A stretch of 64,000 nt of DNA from Lentzea terrae (GCF_003265345.1 NZ_QFWW01000020.1:666346-730345), one strand, 5' to 3'; numbered from the stretch's first letter, positions 24,219 through 36,804 are shown. Made by a program: numbers and translations. The notes: generated by a model from the letters alone, not told the origin.

Positions 24219-25280
24219 GTGTTCGACACCGAACGATGGACGGTTCTCGCCCCGCTGTTGCAGGCCGCCACGGCCGGCCGCGACCTGCTCGACGACACGA
24301 TCCGCAGGCTCACCCCCGAGGCCGTCACACAGGTGGTCCTCGACGAGATCGGCGCGCACGACGTGCGGCTCGACCTGCGATTCGACGGGCTCTCGACCAG
24401 CCACCTGAACACCGACGCGGAGCTCGTGGTCTCGCTTGAACTCACCGACGTCGTGCGCGGCCTCTACGGGACGGCGGAACGGCCGCCGAGCCTCGCGGTG
24501 CAGACCCCGCACGCCGAACTCGGTGAGGGCGGCCTGGTCGCGTGGTTCCGCAGCCGCAAGGACATCGCGCGCAACGTCCAGGGGCTGCTGTCCGCGCTCA
24601 GGCCCGACCGCCCGAGCCTGGACTCGCTGGCCGTGGCGTTCGAGTCGGACAAGTGGGGCGACCTGCACTGGTACACGCAGCACTACGAACGCCATTTCGC
24701 CCGGTTGCGCGACGAACCCGTGCGGGTGCTGGAGATCGGTATCGGCGGCTACGACGACCCGGACCGCGGCGGTGCCTCGTTGCGGATGTGGCAGCGGTAC
24801 TTCCGGCGCGGCCTGATCCACGGCCTCGACATCGTGCCGAAGAACCTCACCGGGCCGCGGCTGATGGCGATCCAGGGCGACCAGGCCGACGCGGATTTCC
24901 TCGACCAGCTGGGCAAGTCGCTCGGCCCGTTCGACGTCGTCATCGACGACGGCAGCCACCTCAACGAGCACGTGCAGATCTCGTTCCACGCGCTGTTCCC
25001 GCACGTCCGGTCCGGCGGGCTCTACGTGGTCGAGGACCTGCAGACCGCGTACTGGCCGGGCTGGGGCGGTCACACCGAGGCAGGCCCCGGCACCTCGACG
25101 GGAATGCTCAAGTCCTTTGTGGATGGCCTGAACCAGGCGGAGGTCCGCGATCCGCGTGCCGAAGGTTCGTACCTGGAGCGCAACATCAGCGGAATCTCGT
25201 TCCACCACAACATCGCGTTCGTCGAGAAAGGACTCAACGCGGAGGAAGGCGGCCCGGAGTTCTTCCGCCGGCTCTACTAG
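24219..25280 (+). CDS. MycE-like SAM-dependent O-methyltransferase
   Basis: 353 residues from GTG 24219 with GGGGGA 5 nt upstream. An N-terminal helical domain (about 1-125) precedes a Rossmann core: RVLEIGIGGYDDPDRGGASL, IHGLDIVPKN, and FDVVIDDGSHLNEHVQISF, then GGLYVVEDLQTAYWP. The layout and the VIDDGSH motif match the metal-dependent MycE-type sugar O-methyltransferases of macrolide pathways and cephalosporin-hydroxylase-like relatives. No glycosyl or polyketide genes are near, so the acceptor is unknown. Confidence 0.82.
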   Translation: MFDTERWTVLAPLLQAATAGRDLLDDTIRRLTPEAVTQVVLDEIGAHDVRLDLRFDGLSTSHLNTDAELVVSLELTDVVRGLYGTAERPPSLAVQTPHAELGEGGLVAWFRSRKDIARNVQGLLSALRPDRPSLDSLAVAFESDKWGDLHWYTQHYERHFARLRDEPVRVLEIGIGGYDDPDRGGASLRMWQRYFRRGLIHGLDIVPKNLTGPRLMAIQGDQADADFLDQLGKSLGPFDVVIDDGSHLNEHVQISFHALFPHVRSGGLYVVEDLQTAYWPGWGGHTEAGPGTSTGMLKSFVDGLNQAEVRDPRAEGSYLERNISGISFHHNIAFVEKGLNAEEGGPEFFRRLY

Positions 25281-25972
25281 AGCTTCGCCATCCGGTTCCA
25301 CGCCGGCGACGACGCCCCGGCCGCCTCCATCGCCAGCGCGGTGATCTCCGGATCAGCCAGGGGAAGTTCCGTCCTGGTAGACATCCACGCGGCCGCCCGA
25401 GCAGCCAGCGCGGGCAGCCGCGGATCGTCCGGCGACCACCCGAACGCCTCGTCGTACTCGCGGTAGATCTGCTGGAACTCCTGGTCTTCAAGAGCTTCGG
25501 TCTTGTCCGCGAGCCACACCGCCGCCTCGTCCGGCGCCACGGTCTGCATGAGCACCCAGACGTCGCGTTCCATCTCGACACCGCGCTCGCTCACGCCGAT
25601 CTCCTTGAGCCGCTTGAGCATCGCGGCCGCGTCAGAACTGAGGAAGAGGGAGTTCCCCGCCCTGAGCCGGCCGACCCGTTCGCGCGCCACCCGGATCTCT
25701 TCCTCCTTGCGGCGGAGCGCCTCGTCGATCTCGGTGATCGCCGAGGCGAACTCCTCCTCGTCCGCCGCCAGGAGCTCCTTCACGCGGGCGAGCGGCACCC
25801 CGGCCTCGGCGAGCGTGCGGATCTTGACCAGGTCGACCGCGTCCTGCGCGCGGTAGCGCCGGTAACCCGAGTGGTCGCGCGCGGGTTCCTCCAGCAGCCC
25901 CACCTTGTGGTAGTGCCGCACCGCTTTGATCGTCACGCCCGCGTACCGGGCGAGCTGGCCGATCGTGATCAT
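25277..25972 (-). CDS. MerR-family transcriptional regulator
   Basis: 231 residues. A typical N-terminal MerR HTH (MITIGQLARYAGVTIKAVRHYHKVGLLEEP, then SGYRRYRAQDAVDLVKI), a coiled-coil dimer helix (about 85-110), and a 110-residue effector domain with SERGVEMERDVWVLMQ resembling TipAS-type domains. It starts 7 bp after the stop of the serine hydrolase gene, so the two form an operon. It would activate a promoter with a long spacer; see the region before 27275. Shares CTAG with the convergent methyltransferase. Confidence 0.9.
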   Translation of the reverse strand: MITIGQLARYAGVTIKAVRHYHKVGLLEEPARDHSGYRRYRAQDAVDLVKIRTLAEAGVPLARVKELLAADEEEFASAITEIDEALRRKEEEIRVARERVGRLRAGNSLFLSSDAAAMLKRLKEIGVSERGVEMERDVWVLMQTVAPDEAAVWLADKTEALEDQEFQQIYREYDEAFGWSPDDPRLPALAARAAAWMSTRTELPLADPEITALAMEAAGASSPAWNRMAKL

Positions 25973-25979
25973 TCGGCCA

Positions 25980-27275
25980 TCATCGCACCCGGCCGAACAT
26001 CCGACCGGCGAGATCGACGCCGACGATCACGCCGTCCGCGTCGCGCGTGAAGAACCCGCGCTGCCCGGTGAACGCGCCCTCGGTGAGGACGTACTCGTCC
26101 TTCGGCAGCAGCCCCATCGGGAACGGCGCGTGGTCGGCGGGCAGCTCCATCTCGGCTTCCTGCCGGATCTCCGGCCGGATCAGCACCTCCAGCACCAGCC
26201 CGGCGCCGGTGTCCTCGATCGTCATGACCATCGCGTCGTTGTCGTACTTGCCCGCGACCTCGCTCGCCTTGTTCGCGTCGTACGGCAACGGCTCCGGATC
26301 CAGGTCGTTGACACCGATGTAGTGCTTGAGCGCCTTGCGCACCACGGCCTGGTTGAACGGAATCCCGTCCGGCCCCTGGTTCGCGATCGACACCACCGCG
26401 AAGTTGCGCTCCGGCACGATCAGCAGCTCGGCGAACTGCCCGTTGGACGACCCGCCGTGCCCGATCGCCTGTACACCGTCGATCTCGCGCAGGAACCAGC
26501 CGACCCCGATGGCGTCACCGAGGTTGCTGCCGCGGAGGATCGCCGTCGGCCGGCGCATCTCGTGGAGATCGTCGCTGCTCAAGTGAAACTGCGCCCACTT
26601 GAGCAAATCCCTGACGGACGCGGCGATACCACCACCTGGATTGTTGGCCCGCCAATGCCGCCACGGCCGCGCGATCTCGCCCTTCTCGTGCCCGACAGCG
26701 AACCGGCGCGTCATCACCGCGTCCCGGTCGAAGTGCGTGTTGCCCAGCCCCAGCGGCTCCAGCAGCAACGCCACGATCGCCTGCTCATAGGTCTGCCCGG
26801 TGACGTTCTCGATGATCCGCCCGGCCAGGTTGTACCCGGACTGGCTGTAGGAAGGGCGTTCGCCGACCGCACCGATCAGCTTCAACGTCTTGAGCTCGGC
26901 GACGTGCCTCGCCAGCGCGTCGTCGCCCTCGCCGGTGTCGACCAACGTGCCCCAGTCGAGCCCGGACGTGTGGTTGAGCAGCTGCCGCACGGTGAACTCG
27001 CGGTCGTCGGCCAGCTCCAGCTCCGGCACGTACCGCCGGACCGGGGCGTCCAGCTCCACGCGCCCATCCCGCACGAGCCGCATGATCGCGGTCGCGGTGT
27101 AGGTCTTGGTGACCGAGCCCAGCAGGAACAGCGTGTCCTCGTTGACGGGCAACGGGCTCTCGAGGCTGGTCACGCCTTGGCAGAAGAAGTGCTCCCGGCC
27201 GTCGTGGAAGACGCCGACCGCGGCGCCGGGGATGTCGAAGTGGCGGGCGGTCTGTGCGATGAAGTCGTTGTCCAT
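25980..27275 (-). CDS. Serine hydrolase of the beta-lactamase/class C family
   Basis: 431 residues from ATG 27275. Motifs: SVTK (nucleophile Ser and Lys) in LGSVTKTYTATAIM, YSQSGYN (Tyr-x-Asn), and HGGSSNGQ near the C-terminal third, which takes the place of KTG. It has a long C-terminal beta domain. No signal peptide is seen, so this is a cytoplasmic esterase or peptidase rather than a drug-resistance lactamase. It leads an operon with the MerR regulator. TTGACCTTGACC lies about 22-33 nt upstream of the start on the coding strand. Confidence 0.87.
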   Translation of the reverse strand: MDNDFIAQTARHFDIPGAAVGVFHDGREHFFCQGVTSLESPLPVNEDTLFLLGSVTKTYTATAIMRLVRDGRVELDAPVRRYVPELELADDREFTVRQLLNHTSGLDWGTLVDTGEGDDALARHVAELKTLKLIGAVGERPSYSQSGYNLAGRIIENVTGQTYEQAIVALLLEPLGLGNTHFDRDAVMTRRFAVGHEKGEIARPWRHWRANNPGGGIAASVRDLLKWAQFHLSSDDLHEMRRPTAILRGSNLGDAIGVGWFLREIDGVQAIGHGGSSNGQFAELLIVPERNFAVVSIANQGPDGIPFNQAVVRKALKHYIGVNDLDPEPLPYDANKASEVAGKYDNDAMVMTIEDTGAGLVLEVLIRPEIRQEAEMELPADHAPFPMGLLPKDEYVLTEGAFTGQRGFFTRDADGVIVGVDLAGRMFGRVR

Positions 27276-27297
27276 GCTGAGAACTCTCGAACCCTGC

Positions 27298-27309
27298 CCC
27301 TGGGTCAAG
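27298..27309 (-). promoter_or_regulatory. Likely MerR-controlled promoter of the hydrolase operon
   Basis: On the minus strand a doubled TTGACC (27309-27298) is followed by CAGGGGCAGGGTTCGA. An -35-like hexamer followed by a partly dyad spacer is the layout of MerR-activated promoters. No clear -10 box can be picked, so the assignment is tentative. Confidence 0.35.
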
Positions 27310-27341
27310 GTCAACCCAGGAGCAGGGCGGAGTGACTCAGG

Positions 27342-29015
27342 TCACGGCACCCAGTGGTTGCCGGTCACCGTGATCATCACCTGCAGCTGGATGCTCGCCG
27401 CGAAGTACTCCGAGCTGCCGAACGACGTCGAGAGCATCTTGTTCCACAACGCGTCCAGCCAGGCCTGGCTTCCGGAGTCGGTGGTCGCCGCCACCGCGAA
27501 CGGCGCGGTGTACGCGGCCGAGACCTCGCTGGAGATCTGCGTGCCGTTCAAGTGGTACCCGACTCGGATGTTCCCCGGGTTCCCGCCGAACTTCGACTTG
27601 GCCCACGAGTTGAGCTTGCGGGCCGCGGCCAACGACTTCGCGTCGCCGCTCGTCACCGCGTCCGCACCGATCCGCCACGGCACCCGGCAGGCGTTCCACC
27701 AGTACTTGCCGTCACCCACCTCGTCCTCCAGCACCTTGCCGGCCGGCGGGCGCGGCGTCGAGTTCGTCCGCTCCACGAAGTCGGGCAGCAGGCCGGTGGA
27801 CGGCGCGAAGTTCTGCTGCATGGTGGTCATCAGGTTCTGGTGGGCGTTGCGGATCGTGTCCCACGCCGGGTCGCCGGTGGCCTTGCGGAACGCGCGGAAG
27901 TGGTCGGCCATCCAGTCCGACGAGCGGGTCACGTAGTAGCGCGGGTCGGAGGTCGTGGCCCAGTCGCCGGGGCGCAACAACTGCGTCGACGGGTTGATCT
28001 CGCTGCGCTTGATCGCGTTGATGTGCCGGATCGCGAGCTGCTTGTAGTTGTAGGTGCCCGTACTGCCCCACTGCCGGTCGGCGAGCAGCAACGCGTAGGC
28101 GACGTCCAGGTCGCCGTCGGTCGCCGCGTCACCGCCGTTGACGCTGACGCACTGGTCGTTCTGCTCGGACGCCATCAGGTCCGGGTCGATCACCGAGGGG
28201 TGGTCGATCTTCCACTTCACGAAGCCGTCGAAGATCCTCCGCGCGTCCGGGTCGGCGCCGGCCATCGTGGCGACGATGACCATGCCGTAGCCCTGCGCCT
28301 CGGCGACGTAGGTGTGGTCGGCGTCCGCGGCCCACACCTGGGACCACGCGCTGTTGCAGTTGTGCCGCAGGAACGCGGACTTCCAGCGCTGGTAGTAGTC
28401 CACCACCGCGGCGTCCAAAGTGGACGTGCTGCCGGAGGGACGCAGCACGCCGGCCGTGTAGGGCTGCTGGCGGCTGCCGAACGGGTAGCCGAGGCCGGGC
28501 GGCGGTGGCGTTGTGGTCGTCGTCGGCGGGTTGCCGCCACCGAGGCCGTAGACCTCGAACTCCCACAGCGAGTAGCCCCACGCCGTTCCGCGCGCCGTGC
28601 CGTAGACCCGCACATACCGGCCCGAACCGGACAGCGTCAAGTCGTCAACGCCGCCGTCACCGGCGCTGGTCGAGTACACGTCGGTCCACGCCGACCCGTC
28701 GGCGGACGTCTGGACGCGGTACGACCGGGCGTACGCGGCCTCCCAGTTCAGCCGAACCCGGCTGATCGTGTGCGTCGAGCCGAGGTCGACCCGCAGCCAC
28801 TCGGGGTCGTGCCCTTCCACCGAGGCCCAGCGGGTCGAGGTGCTGCCGTCGACCGCTTTGCCCGCCTCGAACCCGGAGCCCTCGATGGACGACGCCGTCG
28901 CCGCCTTGCCCTGCGAGACCAGTGGATCCGCCGCCGATGCACTGGTCACCCCCGCCACGAGGAGACCGAGCACGAGCCCGGCCGCCCCCAACGCCGTTGC
29001 TGTTCTGCCGCCCAC
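27342..29015 (-). CDS. Secreted GH8-like glycosidase with N-terminal CBM32 (discoidin) domain
   Basis: 557 residues from GTG 29015 with GGAGG 5 nt upstream. Signal VGGRTATALGAAGLVLGLLVAGVTSASA, then an F5/8-type C (CBM32) domain (KAVDGSTSTRWAS, WLRVDLGSTHTISRVRLNWE, SLWEFEVYG) to about residue 165, a Pro/Thr linker (NPPTTTTTPPPPG), then a GH8 (alpha/alpha)6 domain with NCNSAWSQVWAADAD, DGDLDVAYALLLADRQWG and PRYYVTRSSDWMADHF. GH8 enzymes cut beta-1,4-glucan, xylan or chitosan; the specificity cannot be told. Confidence 0.88.
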   Translation of the reverse strand: MGGRTATALGAAGLVLGLLVAGVTSASAADPLVSQGKAATASSIEGSGFEAGKAVDGSTSTRWASVEGHDPEWLRVDLGSTHTISRVRLNWEAAYARSYRVQTSADGSAWTDVYSTSAGDGGVDDLTLSGSGRYVRVYGTARGTAWGYSLWEFEVYGLGGGNPPTTTTTPPPPGLGYPFGSRQQPYTAGVLRPSGSTSTLDAAVVDYYQRWKSAFLRHNCNSAWSQVWAADADHTYVAEAQGYGMVIVATMAGADPDARRIFDGFVKWKIDHPSVIDPDLMASEQNDQCVSVNGGDAATDGDLDVAYALLLADRQWGSTGTYNYKQLAIRHINAIKRSEINPSTQLLRPGDWATTSDPRYYVTRSSDWMADHFRAFRKATGDPAWDTIRNAHQNLMTTMQQNFAPSTGLLPDFVERTNSTPRPPAGKVLEDEVGDGKYWWNACRVPWRIGADAVTSGDAKSLAAARKLNSWAKSKFGGNPGNIRVGYHLNGTQISSEVSAAYTAPFAVAATTDSGSQAWLDALWNKMLSTSFGSSEYFAASIQLQVMITVTGNHWVP

Positions 29016-29029
29016 GACCGCCTCCAGCA

Positions 29030-29051
29030 ATTGGTTAACAAACCTGCCAAT
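29030..29051. promoter_or_regulatory. Nested dyad upstream of the GH8 gene
   Basis: ATTGG (29030-29034) pairs with CCAAT (29047-29051) and, inside it, GGTT-AACA-AACC (29033-29044) forms a second dyad. It lies 15-36 nt before the GH8 start on the minus strand, a suitable place for a LacI- or similar-type sugar repressor. No such regulator gene adjoins. Confidence 0.45.
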
Positions 29052-29120
29052 GCGAGTGGAGAGCGACCGTAAGCGCCGCGAACAGCGCAAACAAGAGGTA
29101 TCGACCTTTTACGACCTGCG

Positions 29121-29139
29121 AAAACGGTTACAAGAACCG
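29121..29139 (-). terminator. Terminator after the patatin gene
   Basis: On the minus strand CGGTT-CTTGT-AACCG is followed directly by TTTT, 24 nt after the stop of the patatin-like gene. A short stem plus T-run fits an intrinsic terminator. Confidence 0.55.
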
Positions 29140-29162
29140 CACGTTGCGCGATCGGACAGTGA

Positions 29163-30002
29163 TCAGTTCCAGACCTCGCGAACCGCGTCGGCCACCGACG
29201 CCGCCTGCGCCAGGCCCGCTTCCGCCGCGGGTCGCCGCCGAGCCGGGTCCAAAAGGTTCCTGCCGATCGCGGCCAGCGCCACCTTCGAGGGACTCACCAC
29301 GATCGACGGCACACCCAGCCGCGCGGCTTGCGCCTGCGGAGTCGCCGCAGGGCTCGCCGCCCGCGTCAACGGCGCCACGACCACCACCCGCGAGTACCCG
29401 GCCGCCAGATCGACGTTGGCCACCGACCGCATCCCGCCGTCCATGTACCGGCGGCCGTCGATGGTCACGGGCGGCCACACCAGCGGCACCGCGCAGCTCG
29501 ACGCCACCGCGCGCACCAGCGGCACCCCGCTGTCCCGGTCGAACGCCACGAACTTGCCGTCCGCGGTGTCGACCGCCGTCACCTTCAGCGGCCGCTCAGG
29601 CCAGTCCTGAATGGACAGACGGGAGGAGAACACCGCCAGCCGGGACTCCTCGGACGGCGTGCGCGCCTTCAGTGCCGCCCGTCCCAGCCGGGCCCGCTTC
29701 GCGGCGGCGTTTCCCGGCATCACGTAGGAGAGCACGTACCGGACCACCATCCAGTTGGTCAGTCGTGCCGGGATCTCCCCATCGGGCGGCAACAGCTGGT
29801 GCGCGTAGAGGTCGGCCAGCGGGGTACCGCCCGCCAACTCCGTGGCCACCACTGATCCAGCCGACGTCCCCACGAACAGGTCCGCATCTGTCAGATCGAC
29901 GCCCGCTTCTGCAAGTCCGTGCAGAATCCCTGTCTCCCAAGCGATTCCGGTGACACCGCCGCCGCCCAGCACCAACGCCCGCTTACCAGTCACGAGGTCC
30001 AT
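29163..30002 (-). CDS. Patatin-like phospholipase (RssA-type)
   Basis: 279 residues from ATG 30002. Oxyanion loop [18 protein letters not shown], nucleophile elbow VGTSAGSV, and the catalytic-dyad Asp in [13 protein letters not shown] define the patatin fold. No signal peptide is seen, so it acts in the cytoplasm or at the inner membrane face on phospholipid or lysophospholipid. Divergent from metH. Confidence 0.9.
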   Translation of the reverse strand: MDLVTGKRALVLGGGGVTGIAWETGILHGLAEAGVDLTDADLFVGTSAGSVVATELAGGTPLADLYAHQLLPPDGEIPARLTNWMVVRYVLSYVMPGNAAAKRARLGRAALKARTPSEESRLAVFSSRLSIQDWPERPLKVTAVDTADGKFVAFDRDSGVPLVRAVASSCAVPLVWPPVTIDGRRYMDGGMRSVANVDLAAGYSRVVVVAPLTRAASPAATPQAQAARLGVPSIVVSPSKVALAAIGRNLLDPARRRPAAEAGLAQAASVADAVREVWN

Positions 30003-30044
30003 CCTAAGAAGTGGGAGTGCTCCCTGCCCCCTGGTCGTCCGCGC

Positions 30045-30050
30045 TATGCT
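30045..30050 (+). promoter_or_regulatory. Probable -10 box of metH
   Basis: TATGCT fits the actinomycete TANNNT consensus. A start about 7 nt on places the 5' end of the mRNA just before the riboswitch-like stem at 30060. No good -35 hexamer is seen. Confidence 0.45.
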
Positions 30051-30059
30051 GGTCAACCG

Positions 30060-30150
30060 AGGCCGAGAAGCGCTGCAACGGGCTCCACCACCCGCCACGC
30101 TCGGCCTTGCACGACCACGAACAAGGGCGCTTCCGACTTTTCGGGAGCGC
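30060..30150 (+). ncRNA. Probable S-adenosylhomocysteine (SAH) riboswitch of metH
   Basis: The leader has the known SAH-riboswitch order. P1 pairs GGCCGAG (30061-30067) with CTCGGCC (30100-30106). Then come the core AAGCGCTGCAACGGG (from 30068) and the second strand CCCGCCACGCTCGG (from 30091), with an inner CGGG/CCCG stem. The downstream GCGCTT (30127-30132) is complementary to AAGCGC (30068-30073), the expected pseudoknot helix. The same GCGCTTCCGA can instead pair with TCGGGAGCGC (30141-30150; one G-U pair, loop CTTT) and so hide the GGGAG ribosome site. Ligand binding would free the ribosome site, giving an ON switch, as established for SAH riboswitches. One core base differs from the consensus I recall (GCCACG for GCCAGG). 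Confidence 0.75.
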
Positions 30151-30152
30151 GC

Positions 30153-33725
<3,573 letters not shown>

Positions 33726-33744
33726 CGGTTCTGCAACGTGAAAG

Positions 33745-33766
33745 CGCTTCCCGGTATTGGGAGGCG
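33745..33766 (+). terminator. Hairpin after metH
   Basis: CGCTTCCC (33745-33752) pairs with GGGAGGCG (33759-33766; one G-U pair) across a 6-nt loop, followed by TTAT. It lies 20 nt after the metH stop. Confidence 0.55.
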
Positions 33767-33850
33767 TTATCCCGATTTGGTGCCAAGCGATGTAGCATCG
33801 GGCCGCTCCGGAGATCAATCACCGTCAGTCGAGCGAGCCCGAGGTCATAG

Positions 33851-34885
33851 ATGCGAGCTGCGGCGCTGGTGCTGGGTGTGTTGCTGTTATCCGGCTGCGG
33901 TGGCGCTGCGAAGTCCGACGCGCTGCCGCACGTGGGTTTCGTCGTCAAGCGCACCGGTGGCTCCTTCGCGCAGGAGATGACCAGCGGGTTCCACGAAGGC
34001 GTCGGCCGCATCGGCGGCGTCAGCGCCACCGTGACCGGTCCGTCCGGCCAGGACGGGCACAAGGAAGTCAAGTTGTTCGCCGATTTGACGCTCGCCGCGA
34101 AAGGCGGAATCGCGGTCGCCACGTCCGAGCCCGCGCTGATGGCACCGGCCATCGGGGACGCGCTGAACCAGCACGTCGCGGTGCTCGGCGTGGACATGCG
34201 ACTCACCGCGAGTTCCGGGGTGAAACTGCACATCGGTAACGACAACTACGAACTCGGCGAAAAGCTGGCTGACGAGTTGATGCGCCGATTGCCCTCGGAC
34301 GCGACCGGAACAGTGGTGCTGGGAAACACCTCACCGGGACTCGCCGGGTTCGACGATCGAGCCGACGGCATTCGGGGGCGGTTCGCCGAGAAGCTACCGG
34401 GAGTACTGGTGCTGGGGCCGTTCGACACGCAGCGCGACGACGAAGCCAACCGTGACGCCTGGCGTCGGCTCGTCACTGCGAACCCAGACGCCCTTGCGTT
34501 CGTTGGGACCGGTGACTGCGACGGCGTGAACCTCGCCGCGCTGAAGACCGAGAAGTCGGCGAGGTGGCTGGTGGGCGGGTTCGGGGTCGACCCGAGAACG
34601 TTGCAGGCGGTGCGGGACGGCGCGATGGTCGCGACGATCTCGCCGGAGCACTACCTCAAGGGCGCTGTGGCGGGCTGGTTGCTCGCTCGGCACGCCAAGC
34701 GCGCGGCACCGTTGCCCAAGGGCTGGATCGAGACACCGGGGCTCACGGTGACCACCGCGAACCTCGAGCAGATCCTGCACCGGCAGGAGTCCGAAAAGGC
34801 GCGCCGGGAGTTCTTCCAGCCGCAGATCGACAGCTTCGTCGAGGAACCGGCGATCTGGATGCGACCGTTGGAGCAGGCACGGTGA
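33851..34885 (+). CDS. Lipoprotein periplasmic binding protein (sugar-type), module 2
   Basis: 344 residues from ATG 33851, 6 nt after GAGG. A short signal ends in lipobox LLSGC (Cys16). The body matches module 1 segment by segment: VGFVVKRTGGSFAQEMTSGF, HIGNDNYELGEKLADEL, ALAFVGTGDCDGVNLAAL, HYLKGAVAGWLLARHAK, and the same tail RPLEQAR (RPLDQTR in module 1). The stop overlaps the start of the GGDEF-EAL gene by 4 nt, so the two are made together. There is no transporter gene. The shared tail beyond the usual fold may be an interface with the membrane partner; that is inference. Confidence 0.87.
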   Translation: MRAAALVLGVLLLSGCGGAAKSDALPHVGFVVKRTGGSFAQEMTSGFHEGVGRIGGVSATVTGPSGQDGHKEVKLFADLTLAAKGGIAVATSEPALMAPAIGDALNQHVAVLGVDMRLTASSGVKLHIGNDNYELGEKLADELMRRLPSDATGTVVLGNTSPGLAGFDDRADGIRGRFAEKLPGVLVLGPFDTQRDDEANRDAWRRLVTANPDALAFVGTGDCDGVNLAALKTEKSARWLVGGFGVDPRTLQAVRDGAMVATISPEHYLKGAVAGWLLARHAKRAAPLPKGWIETPGLTVTTANLEQILHRQESEKARREFFQPQIDSFVEEPAIWMRPLEQAR

Positions 34886-36804
34886 GGCTTTGGGAGGGCC
34901 GCGCCACCGCACGGGTGGCGACGGCGGGGCTGACGGCCGGGCTGCTGGTCCTGGCGGGACTGGCGCTGTGGAGCAGCGTCTCCGCGCAGGCCACGACCGC
35001 GCACGTGCGCGCCGTGAACGACTCCAGCGACCGGTGGAGCCGCGCGATCCAGCAGATCAACATCGCTGACAACGCGTTGCGCGACCTGCAGCTCAAGCGG
35101 ACCGAGCAGACCATCGAGCCGCTGAGGAACTCGATCGGCTCCGCACGGGGCGAACTGGAGTGGCTGAGCGCCAACGGCCAGTCCGAGGACACCGCGGTGG
35201 CCACCCGCCTCCTGCCCCTGTACGACCAGACCTCGGACATGCTGCGCAAGGTGGTCGCCGACGAGGATCCGCCGCAGGCCGACCAGGCGAGCCTCGCGCA
35301 CTCGTCGTTGCGCCGCCAGATCGCCGCGACGCTCGGCGCCAAGCGCCTCGACACCACCGAGTACCTGCGGGCCGCCGACGAGAAGAACTCCCGGCTGCGG
35401 ATCGCCCAGATCATCGCGTTCGTGCTGGACGCGTTCCTGGTGGGCCTGTTCGGGATGGTGCTGCTCGGCGCACGGCGCAAGATACTGCGCCAGGCCGCCA
35501 AGAACGAGCACGAGGCTCACCACGACGCGCTGACGGGTCTGGCCAACCGGACCCTGCTCGCGCGCCGCATGGAGGTGGCCGTCGCCAAGGCGTGCAAGAA
35601 GAACGAGCCGCTGGCGTTGCTGATCGTGGATCTCGACCGGTTCAAGGAGGTCAACGACTCGCTCGGGCACCACTCCGGCGACCTGCTGCTGCGTCAGGTG
35701 GCCAACAGGTTGTCGTGGGCGGTCCGCGACACGGATCTGGTGGCCCGCCTGGGCGGCGACGAGTTCGCGGTGCTGCTGCCAGGCGTCGGTTCGGCCGAGA
35801 ACGCCCGCATGGTGGCGGACAAGATCCTCACCGCGCTGGCCATGCCGGTCACGCTGGAGGGTCTGGAACTCGAGATCGCCGGCAGCGTCGGTGTGGCGTT
35901 GTGCCCGGTGGACTCAATGGACGGCCACGAGTTGTTGCGGCACGCGGACATCGCGATGTACGCGGCCAAGCGCGACAAGTCCGGTGTGGCCGTCTACGAC
36001 GCACGCCTGCACGAACGCGGCGCGTCCCAGCTCACCGCGGTGACGGAACTGCGCCACGCGATCGACCGCGGCGAGCTGTTCCTGCACTACCAGCCGAAGG
36101 CCCTGGCCGACACGGGCGCCGTGTGCGGTGTCGAGGCGCTGGCCCGCTGGCAGCACCCGACGCGCGGCCTCGTCCGGCCCGACGAGTTCATCCCGGTCGC
36201 CGAAGAGAACGGCCTCATCGAGCCGCTGACCCGCTACGTCATCGACGCGGCGCTGCGCCAGTGCCGGGCGTGGCAGGACGCGGGCTGGGAGGTCCCGGTC
36301 TCGGTCAACGTGGGCGCGGCCTGCCTGCTGCACGCGGAGTTCCCCGGCGACGTCGCCGACCTGATCAAGCGGCACGGCCTGCCTGCCCGCCTGCTGACGC
36401 TGGAGATCACCGAGTCGGCGATCATCTCCGACCCGGACCGCGCGGTGGACGTGCTGCGCGGCCTGACCGAACTGGGCGTGCGTCTGTCCATAGACGACTT
36501 CGGCACCGGCTACTCGTCGATCTCCTACCTGCGCAGCATGCGCGTGCACGAGATGAAGCTCGACCGTTCGTTCGTCACGCACATGTGCACGGACGCGGGC
36601 GATTCCGCGATCGTGCACGCTCTTGTTGCCCTGGCCCGGAACTTCGGCCTGCAGGCCGTCGCCGAGGGTGTGGAGGACCAGGACACCTGGACGGCGCTCG
36701 CCGAGGCCGGTTGCGACGTGGTCCAGGGGTACTTCCTCAGCGAGCCGTTGCCCGCCGAGGAAGTCGTTGCCTGGCTGGGAGATCGCGCGGCGGCTCACGC
36801 ATAG
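34882..36804 (+). CDS. TM-periplasmic-TM-GGDEF-EAL protein, module 2
   Basis: 640 residues from GTG 34882, overlapping the binding-protein stop. Layout as in module 1: TM about 11-32, helical external domain to about 165, TM about 172-195, GGDEF (signature at 291-295), EAL (GVEALARW, Glu418). The linker into the cyclase domain is nearly identical to module 1 (RRKILRQAAKNEHEA). The remaining EAL residues are present (LEITESA, IDDFGTGYSS, MKLDRSF, AEGVED, VQGYFLSEPLP). It is a bifunctional candidate for cyclic-di-GMP turnover controlled from outside by the lipoprotein. Overlaps the convergent kinase-like gene by 10 bp. Confidence 0.93.
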   Translation: MRLWEGRATARVATAGLTAGLLVLAGLALWSSVSAQATTAHVRAVNDSSDRWSRAIQQINIADNALRDLQLKRTEQTIEPLRNSIGSARGELEWLSANGQSEDTAVATRLLPLYDQTSDMLRKVVADEDPPQADQASLAHSSLRRQIAATLGAKRLDTTEYLRAADEKNSRLRIAQIIAFVLDAFLVGLFGMVLLGARRKILRQAAKNEHEAHHDALTGLANRTLLARRMEVAVAKACKKNEPLALLIVDLDRFKEVNDSLGHHSGDLLLRQVANRLSWAVRDTDLVARLGGDEFAVLLPGVGSAENARMVADKILTALAMPVTLEGLELEIAGSVGVALCPVDSMDGHELLRHADIAMYAAKRDKSGVAVYDARLHERGASQLTAVTELRHAIDRGELFLHYQPKALADTGAVCGVEALARWQHPTRGLVRPDEFIPVAEENGLIEPLTRYVIDAALRQCRAWQDAGWEVPVSVNVGAACLLHAEFPGDVADLIKRHGLPARLLTLEITESAIISDPDRAVDVLRGLTELGVRLSIDDFGTGYSSISYLRSMRVHEMKLDRSFVTHMCTDAGDSAIVHALVALARNFGLQAVAEGVEDQDTWTALAEAGCDVVQGYFLSEPLPAEEVVAWLGDRAAAHA

